A stretch of 64,000 bases of DNA. Source: an uncultured Spirochaetales bacterium (lineage in GTDB: Bacteria > Spirochaetota > Spirochaetia > Sphaerochaetales > Sphaerochaetaceae). The notes under the pieces are model-generated. The model was not told the DNA's origin. It searched no databases and saw only the letters and a program-made list of their open reading frames with translations. The stretch's first letter is position 1. Each line of letters opens with the position of its first letter. The stretch lies in assembly GCA_944388965.1 (NCBI GenBank), contig CALXKL010000004.1, positions 124,001 to 188,000 on the forward strand. Reading direction: 5' to 3'. Positions 59,003 to 64,000 of the stretch are shown here, in pieces. A program made the translations under genes and the position numbers.

Positions 59003-59754
59003 ACGCGACAAGAGCCTCCCGCCTGATATCGACGATACAGATCCTCGTATCGTCGATTCTCACTCTGATGATCGTCATCGGGATATTCCTCACCTACAAG
59101 GCAGGAAGGCAGTATGTGCCTGGCATGCTGATGGAGATATATCCCGAGATGACCATAATCCTGGGCACGCTGATTCCTGTACTCATCCTCAGGATAAAGC
59201 ACCGCTCGCAGGTGGCCGAGGGGTATCTTCTTCCCCTGTTCCTCCTCCTTCTCTCGCTCCAGACCACGCGTATGCTGCCTTCGATCCTCGACTATTCGGG
59301 CATGGACATAATCTCGTACTCGAAGGTCGCCATAATGGAGCGCTTCTTCTTCATGGCAAGCTATGCCGTGCTGCTCTTCGCCTCGATACAGAACATGAAG
59401 AACGTGAGCACGGCCAGGACCGGAGTGAACATCGTCTTCTCTCTGATCGCGGTATTCGTCGTGGCATACATCATCCCGACATCGTCCGTCGACGGCCTGG
59501 ACAACGTCCACGACATCGTCTTCGACATGCTGGTGCTGCTCATACTGCTCAGCGGTGTGGCAACCTATCTGGTGAGCTTCATATCGGACAGGGAGTCGTA
59601 CCACATGAAGAGATTCTTCACCTTCCTCTTCATATCACTCGGCGACTATCTGATCATGATCGGCAACGGCAGCTTCTCTCTGTCCCTGTCCGGCACCATC
59701 CTCTTCGTAATAGGTGCCATCATGCTCTCGATCGTCAGCCCGAAGGGCTACTGA
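58999..59754 (+). CDS. Seven- to eight-helix membrane protein, unknown
   Basis: A 251-residue hydrophobic protein: helices near LVSSILTLMIVIGIFLTY, IILGTLIPVLILRI, GYLLPLFLLLLSL, FFMASYAVLLFASI, GVNIVFSLIAVFVVAYII, MLVLLILLSGVATYLV, FFTFLFISLGDYLIMIG and TILFVIGAIMLSIV. No family recognised. The likely start is GTG 58999, overlapping the preceding stop (GTGA), so it is translated with the symporter-like gene and may be its partner. Confidence 0.75.
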   Translation: MNATRASRLISTIQILVSSILTLMIVIGIFLTYKAGRQYVPGMLMEIYPEMTIILGTLIPVLILRIKHRSQVAEGYLLPLFLLLLSLQTTRMLPSILDYSGMDIISYSKVAIMERFFFMASYAVLLFASIQNMKNVSTARTGVNIVFSLIAVFVVAYIIPTSSVDGLDNVHDIVFDMLVLLILLSGVATYLVSFISDRESYHMKRFFTFLFISLGDYLIMIGNGSFSLSLSGTILFVIGAIMLSIVSPKGY

Positions 59755-59761
59755 CGACAAA

Positions 59762-59779
59762 GGGGAGCCGAAGCTCCCC
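59762..59779. terminator. Bidirectional terminator
   Basis: GGGGAGC-CGAA-GCTCCCC. On the plus strand it is followed by AATTTT, closing the membrane-protein operon. On the minus strand the loop is the stable TTCG and TTTG follows, closing the defence-type operon that ends at 59800. Confidence 0.8.
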
Positions 59780-59799
59780 AATTTTCCATGGTTAAAGAC

Positions 59800-61890
59800 T
59801 CACCCTAGATACCCTCTGCTACGTGCCCGATCAAGAATCTCCACAATTCTTTTGCATTGGCGATCTGTCGGGAATTTACCTTGGGCCATACCTAACGCAA
59901 CATTTATCAAGCTCTTCTCGTCTGGAGAAAGCTCATGTTCCTGATTATCCCATTCGACAAGCCTCCTGAATCCAACAACTCCATATCTCCCAACCTCCAG
60001 CATGGCATCGTCGGTCTTGCGCTCCCGAAGTTCTCTACGAGCAGAGTCGTGCGCAGATTTCACATTTGCTATAGTATCCAACTCCGCAAGGAAATCCCGA
60101 TCCAACGCAATAGGAACTTCCTTGAACTTGCTCCAGCACTTCTCCCTTTTTGCCCATTCTGTAACATTAATTACATCTCTGTCAGGGCTTGTTAGATAAG
60201 CAAAAGCGACTTCGACAATTGATGCAAGCTGCGATGCAACAGCATCAGACACCTTCTGATTTCGCCAGATGATATCAAAGTCGATGCTTAATGCTTTGTA
60301 TTCCTGATTTGTTTTCAATTCGTAGAAAAGTCTTGAAAGAGTGTATTCGACGACATTTGCTTTGTACTCGAATTTTCTAGATCCAGCATATTCATGCGCA
60401 CACTTGAATAATAACTGTACGGCTATAACATTCCGGAAGAATTCATCATTAAAATACGCGTTTGACGAATCCCACTTCGAGACGGCATAATCCATGAATT
60501 TATTGAATGATTTCTCCCCTCCTAAGCTGGCATACTCAGGATGAAGATTCATTACATTCACTAAGATGCCAAGCTGAGTCTTTGTCAATAGCTGAGACTT
60601 TGGATTAAAATCAAGAAACTTATTTTTGTCAGCCTTCTTGGTCATCTTATATGTCTCTTGCTGATACTGCCCTCTGGTCCTCTCATAATACCAGAATGTT
60701 CCATATGCCTTTCCTGGCTGAGCAGGAGCAACCAATCGTCTGGAAATCGCCTCAAGGCGTAAATGTAGTGGATGGTTAGACCACATATCCGTATTTTTCA
60801 CGGCATTCTGAGAGTTTGTATATTGCGAAATCAGGGGAATCAATTTCTGAGCCTTCTCTTCATCAGAAACAACCGACAGTTTCATCTGGACGACAATCTT
60901 ATCAATCTTTTCATCCACCTTGTCCTTCTTATCTTTTAACAAACAAGTGGCCAAAGCGGCAGTCGTTTGACCGCCATTTACAATCTGGAAGTCCTTAATT
61001 GATGTGATATACCCAATGCCGCTGGAATTTATTTTTGTCTCGATAGACTCAGCTGTTCCCGCAATGCCATTGTTATATGTAAAGAAGTTGTCTGGCTCTT
61101 TAAGAATTGTCCTCCGAATACCGGCATTCACCTTACCTCGGAGTTGCAAGAACGATCGAACATTTCCCTCCAGCAACTTGCCTCCGTAAGTATTATAGAT
61201 TTCGGCAAGTGTTCTGCCTGGAATGGTACATAAATAGGCTGTGTAGTCATCTGTCTTGTTGGCGAGAATGCAGGGCAGCCCTTTACCATCTGGAGTATAT
61301 CGTGTCATGTCAATTGTGATGGACTCACGACCTTTCTCCGAATTCGCAATCCGCGCAATATGTGTAATATCCCAAATATAATGCTCCACCTTGCGCCCAT
61401 TGACCACTGAGATGTCCAAATCACTCACCGACAATGCAATGGCTCTATCAGTGATGAAATAGATTTTGAAACTGTCATATTGCGAGTAATCAGTTTTTAT
61501 GGAAGACGCGAGCTGATACCCACCAGAGCTCTCCTCTCCCGTATCGAGAATGTAATCGACATTTTCGAGATACCCCTCTGCTCGCTTATAGAACTTCATA
61601 ATGTCTGTTGTCGTAAGAGGCAAGTCTGAACCAGACAGATAGTCCTCAACAAACAAAACAAGAGAAGAAGACAAATCGTCAACACAATATCCATCAATCT
61701 GCAGAACTCTCCTGTTTCGTCCTACACCTTCATAATGCAAATACTGTATATCTTCCTGGATCTCACCTGCGGCCAGCATCTGTTCGGACACATAGTTCAC
61801 AAACGCTTCCCTCTCAGAAATTTTGTCAAGCATTGCCTCTGATTGAAGCTGTAGTATCAGATTGCTTTTAAACTCCTCTATACTATCCAT
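59800..61890 (-). CDS. AIPR-domain protein (abortive infection phage resistance)
   Basis: A 696-residue protein. The AIPR hallmark QIVNGGQTTAALATCLLKDK is near residue 310, with upstream YITDRAIALSVSDLDIS and VRSFLQLRGKVNAGIRRTI, and later ISQYTNSQNAVKNTD. The name comes from phage-abortive infection studies, and members occur in restriction and defence operons. Its molecular activity is not established. It is the last gene of the operon, 20 bp after the DUF4420 gene. AT-rich codon use contrasts with the chromosome to the left and indicates transfer. Confidence 0.87.
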   Translation of the reverse strand: MDSIEEFKSNLILQLQSEAMLDKISEREAFVNYVSEQMLAAGEIQEDIQYLHYEGVGRNRRVLQIDGYCVDDLSSSLVLFVEDYLSGSDLPLTTTDIMKFYKRAEGYLENVDYILDTGEESSGGYQLASSIKTDYSQYDSFKIYFITDRAIALSVSDLDISVVNGRKVEHYIWDITHIARIANSEKGRESITIDMTRYTPDGKGLPCILANKTDDYTAYLCTIPGRTLAEIYNTYGGKLLEGNVRSFLQLRGKVNAGIRRTILKEPDNFFTYNNGIAGTAESIETKINSSGIGYITSIKDFQIVNGGQTTAALATCLLKDKKDKVDEKIDKIVVQMKLSVVSDEEKAQKLIPLISQYTNSQNAVKNTDMWSNHPLHLRLEAISRRLVAPAQPGKAYGTFWYYERTRGQYQQETYKMTKKADKNKFLDFNPKSQLLTKTQLGILVNVMNLHPEYASLGGEKSFNKFMDYAVSKWDSSNAYFNDEFFRNVIAVQLLFKCAHEYAGSRKFEYKANVVEYTLSRLFYELKTNQEYKALSIDFDIIWRNQKVSDAVASQLASIVEVAFAYLTSPDRDVINVTEWAKREKCWSKFKEVPIALDRDFLAELDTIANVKSAHDSARRELRERKTDDAMLEVGRYGVVGFRRLVEWDNQEHELSPDEKSLINVALGMAQGKFPTDRQCKRIVEILDRARSRGYLG

Positions 61891-61910
61891 TGACCTGTCC
61901 TCTTTACCTT

Positions 61911-62840
61911 TTACGCTCTATTCAATGCGACAAGACTCAACTCATATTCTGCTTCTACTATGGAAATCGGTACCGAGCTTCTACGCAACACTGGGGAAGA
62001 CTTATCTATAGCATACAGAACAATCGAAGACTGTCTGACCACATACCCCCCAGATTCGTATTCCGGACGAGCGAAATATCCTGCATCAGCAAGTCGTGAT
62101 TCAAAAATATATCGATCTTGACCTTCAAGACTGAAATAAATCGAATCAATAAGGCGTTTAAGAGTTATTGCTCTAGCGTCAGCAGGTATAGTCATATCAA
62201 TAAAGACAACAACAAGAACACCTTTATCAAAAACGGAACTATCAAGCTGTTCCAAAGAAGAAATCTTGACGGAATTCTTTCCTGTCGGCACAGATTTCAC
62301 CTCATACCATACATCATCAAACTGAAAATCCTGATCTGCTCCAATTGGTCCTTTCCAAGATGCCACAGCCTTGGATTTACCATATTTCGGAGTTAAAACA
62401 TCTCTCATTACTAAAAGCTCTGCGATAAGACCTCGGGCTTCATTTATTGAGAGCAGTCCATCCCTATGACTTCTCATCAGCTTTTGCCATTGACCATACC
62501 TGTCTGCTATGGCATCAAATGGCTTCTTATAGTTTGCAGGCTCTTTCATAAAAGTGACCATGTTCTCAGCAAAGCTACAGAAAATCGCATGATACATTTC
62601 ATCCTGCAAATCAAACGCAAGCACCCAATCCCCACTTGCTTGTCGCTTGTTAATAAACACAGTCATGACTTCTGTGCTCGTCAATCTTGGTGCAAGCTCC
62701 AAAGGAAAATCTTCCTGAATTAGAAAAAGAAGTGAATCTTGATTCCTTTCGTTCTTTCCTAGGTAAATCTCAATAGGAATTGAACTATCTACAAGCCTAT
62801 ATCTGTTGAACTCTAAGCTGACGAGTCTGTTCTCAGTCAT
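61911..62840 (-). CDS. PD-(D/E)XK motif protein (DUF4420)
   Basis: A 309-residue protein. The nuclease-like core is GADQDFQFDDVWYEVKSV (about residues 178-195), giving the D...ExK pattern of the PD-(D/E)XK fold. LINEARGLIAELLVMRDVL-type helix sequences lie before it (visible as SINEARGLIAELLVMRDVL). It probably supplies the DNA-cutting activity of the neighbouring Z1/AIPR system. ATG 62840 (MTENRLVSLEFNRY) overlaps the Z1 gene by 8 nt, showing coupling. An upstream in-frame ATG is unlikely since it lies deeper in Z1. Confidence 0.85.
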   Translation of the reverse strand: MTENRLVSLEFNRYRLVDSSIPIEIYLGKNERNQDSLLFLIQEDFPLELAPRLTSTEVMTVFINKRQASGDWVLAFDLQDEMYHAIFCSFAENMVTFMKEPANYKKPFDAIADRYGQWQKLMRSHRDGLLSINEARGLIAELLVMRDVLTPKYGKSKAVASWKGPIGADQDFQFDDVWYEVKSVPTGKNSVKISSLEQLDSSVFDKGVLVVVFIDMTIPADARAITLKRLIDSIYFSLEGQDRYIFESRLADAGYFARPEYESGGYVVRQSSIVLYAIDKSSPVLRRSSVPISIVEAEYELSLVALNRA

Positions 62841-64000
62841 TGATATCACCTGTTTCAACAAAGTCGCCATCACTTGCCTCAAGAATCTGCTTCCTCTTGA
62901 TTTCGTTCATCCTGTATTTTATCTTCACTTGGCTATCACCAACCTTGCAGGGAAAACCAATACCAAGAGCAATGAATGGATGAAGCTGCGACTTTTCAAC
63001 TTGGGCAATCTTTCTAAGATAACTGCTTTTTGCCTCTTCGCTCTTATCTGCATTCTCCGGAGTATCTTCCTTGCCAAGCGTAAACTCAATGGGATAAATC
63101 ACTAGTATCGGATTCCGAATTACACCAGGTGCAAACAAATCTGCCTGCCCGATAGCCTTCCCTGTTTTCTCATATTTCCTAGTTTTGATTTCATTGAACT
63201 GGTCCTGTGAAAGTCCTTGCGCATAGGTTTCCGTATCACCGACCCTGCTGCTTCTCCCCAAAACGACCATGGTGTTATTCCCTGTTATTCTGAACCCACG
63301 CTGATTACTGGAGACAGGCACCCCGCAAAAATTCATCGAAGGGTTACCTTTACCAGAGGAGATGGATACATCCCAATTGGCAAACATCTGAGATTTCTTA
63401 ATGAACGTGCATAATTCCCCTTTGCCAATGAAATTATATTCGTTTGACAACTCAACTGGATACTCTTTAATGAAATCAATTATCAGTGATGCAGGAACAT
63501 TCCTAATCATGTGACCTTTTGATCTGATCCCACTTACTTCATTATCGAACCATTCATTCTCAGCTAAACATTTTGTGATGAAATCTGAGACGTGCTCCCT
63601 AATTTGATTATTCTTATCATCGTCATCTCTGATATACGGAGTTTCTATAACTTTTCCTGAAAACGTTATGGATCTTTCTACGACCCCGGTATTTTTCATT
63701 TTATTGAGAGCAGTGACATACAATGACTTCGAATCGCTTCGCACCCACAATCCAAAGTCAATTGGACTTCGCCCCATCTCCGACATTATACCAAGGTCCT
63801 CTTTCAGCTCCTTTGTAGCAAGGGTTATTTCCCGATACCATGATCTTGCAGCATCTCCCATCCATATCTGACACAAGTCAGAATAATGATTTCTGTATCC
63901 GAACCATCGACCCATCTGCATCATGGTGTCATACATTTTAGAATTTCTGTAATAGTAACTGACGCACAATCCTTCAAGGGTCAGGCCTCTAGACAAACTG
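62833..64000 (-). CDS. Z1-domain (superfamily II helicase-like) protein, C-terminal part
   Basis: The last ~389 residues of a larger protein cut by the window edge. The visible start SLSRGLTLEGLCVSYYYRNS followed by YDTMMQMGRWFGYRNHYSDL is the Z1 hallmark and resembles helicase motif VI with the arginine finger. The rest (~100-387) is an accessory region with LVIYPIEFTL near the C-terminus. Z1 proteins were described in restriction-modification-like operons with MORC/Hsp90-type ATPases, DNA methylases and nucleases, so these genes are expected just beyond 64 kb. AT-rich like its operon partners. Confidence 0.88.
   Translation of the reverse strand, partial: SLSRGLTLEGLCVSYYYRNSKMYDTMMQMGRWFGYRNHYSDLCQIWMGDAARSWYREITLATKELKEDLGIMSEMGRSPIDFGLWVRSDSKSLYVTALNKMKNTGVVERSITFSGKVIETPYIRDDDDKNNQIREHVSDFITKCLAENEWFDNEVSGIRSKGHMIRNVPASLIIDFIKEYPVELSNEYNFIGKGELCTFIKKSQMFANWDVSISSGKGNPSMNFCGVPVSSNQRGFRITGNNTMVVLGRSSRVGDTETYAQGLSQDQFNEIKTRKYEKTGKAIGQADLFAPGVIRNPILVIYPIEFTLGKEDTPENADKSEEAKSSYLRKIAQVEKSQLHPFIALGIGFPCKVGDSQVKIKYRMNEIKRKQILEASDGDFVETGDIND

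Noticed and set aside
1-64000. Insertion sequences, prophage, integrases or attachment sites
   Set aside because: I saw no transposase, integrase or phage structural gene and no terminal inverted repeats. Only the right-end island and the decayed toxin-antitoxin pair suggest transfer.

Overview
The window looks like a chromosomal segment of a fermentative, anaerobic spirochaete, probably in the Sphaerochaeta/Treponema part of Spirochaetota. Three things point there. Both ABC solute-binding proteins start with a signal peptide ending in the AAGGSE-type sequence common in that group and carry no lipobox Cys. There is a single-chain pyruvate:ferredoxin oxidoreductase with ferredoxin and rubredoxin genes. 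The core genes are those of a GC-rich anaerobe. The genus is an inference, since no rRNA gene is present. Most of the window is GC-rich. The last ~4.2 kb, and parts of 12-14 kb and 38.5-38.7 kb, are clearly AT-richer.

Layout. (1) 1-0.5 kb: the tail of an unknown gene and a NUDIX hydrolase. (2) 0.6-11.1 kb: a glycosaminoglycan-type locus. It has a sugar ABC importer (minus strand), diverging from a YesM/YesN-type two-component pair followed by a GH88 unsaturated glucuronyl hydrolase, a heparinase II/III-family lyase and a discoidin-like protein. (3) 11.1-20.9 kb: metallophosphoesterase, a DUF4143 ATPase with a four-unit 23-bp repeat in its promoter, a toxin-antitoxin pair with a broken PIN toxin, pyruvate:ferredoxin oxidoreductase, GNAT, nitroreductase and glutamate dehydrogenase. 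(4) 21.0-38.4 kb: a 17-gene, same-strand catabolic cluster. It holds a BMP/nucleoside-type ABC importer, two isochorismatase-like hydrolases, a PfkB kinase, a BtpA/SgcQ TIM barrel, four TrpA-like TIM barrels, an Fe-alcohol dehydrogenase, a PocR-AraC regulator, two AKR-fold/ferredoxin proteins and an OFA-type MFS carrier. I know of no described pathway with this set, and it is the best candidate for an undescribed system. (5) 39.1-47.7 kb: a receiver-PEP/pyruvate-binding protein coupled to a second Fe-ADH, then an RluA-type synthase and topoisomerase IV (parC, parE). (6) 47.8-59.8 kb: four tRNAs (Ser-Ser-Arg-Ser), MATE efflux, peroxiredoxin, nucleotidyltransferase-like protein, TSUP permease, ferredoxin, rubredoxin, peptidyl-tRNA hydrolase, a large GH13 enzyme and membrane proteins. 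(7) 59.8-64 kb: an AT-rich island with the 3' part of a restriction/defence-like operon (Z1, PD-(D/E)XK DUF4420, AIPR) running off the window.

How the parts work together. The GAG locus would sense, cleave and import uronate-containing oligosaccharides. The 17-gene cluster would import a nucleoside-like or other small compound, phosphorylate it, hydrolyse an amide-like bond, cleave C-C bonds and reduce aldehydes. Pyruvate:ferredoxin oxidoreductase and the Fe-ADHs fit a mixed-acid/ethanol fermenter.

A genome-scale signal appears at nine genes (NUDIX, histidine kinase, DUF4143 ATPase, GNAT, PEP/pyruvate-binding protein, parE, MATE, nucleotidyltransferase-like, pth). In each, a TANNNT -10 box ends 6-8 nt before the ATG with no Shine-Dalgarno. 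For four of them a -35 sits exactly 17 bp upstream of the -10. This suggests widespread leaderless transcription beside ordinary SD-led genes.
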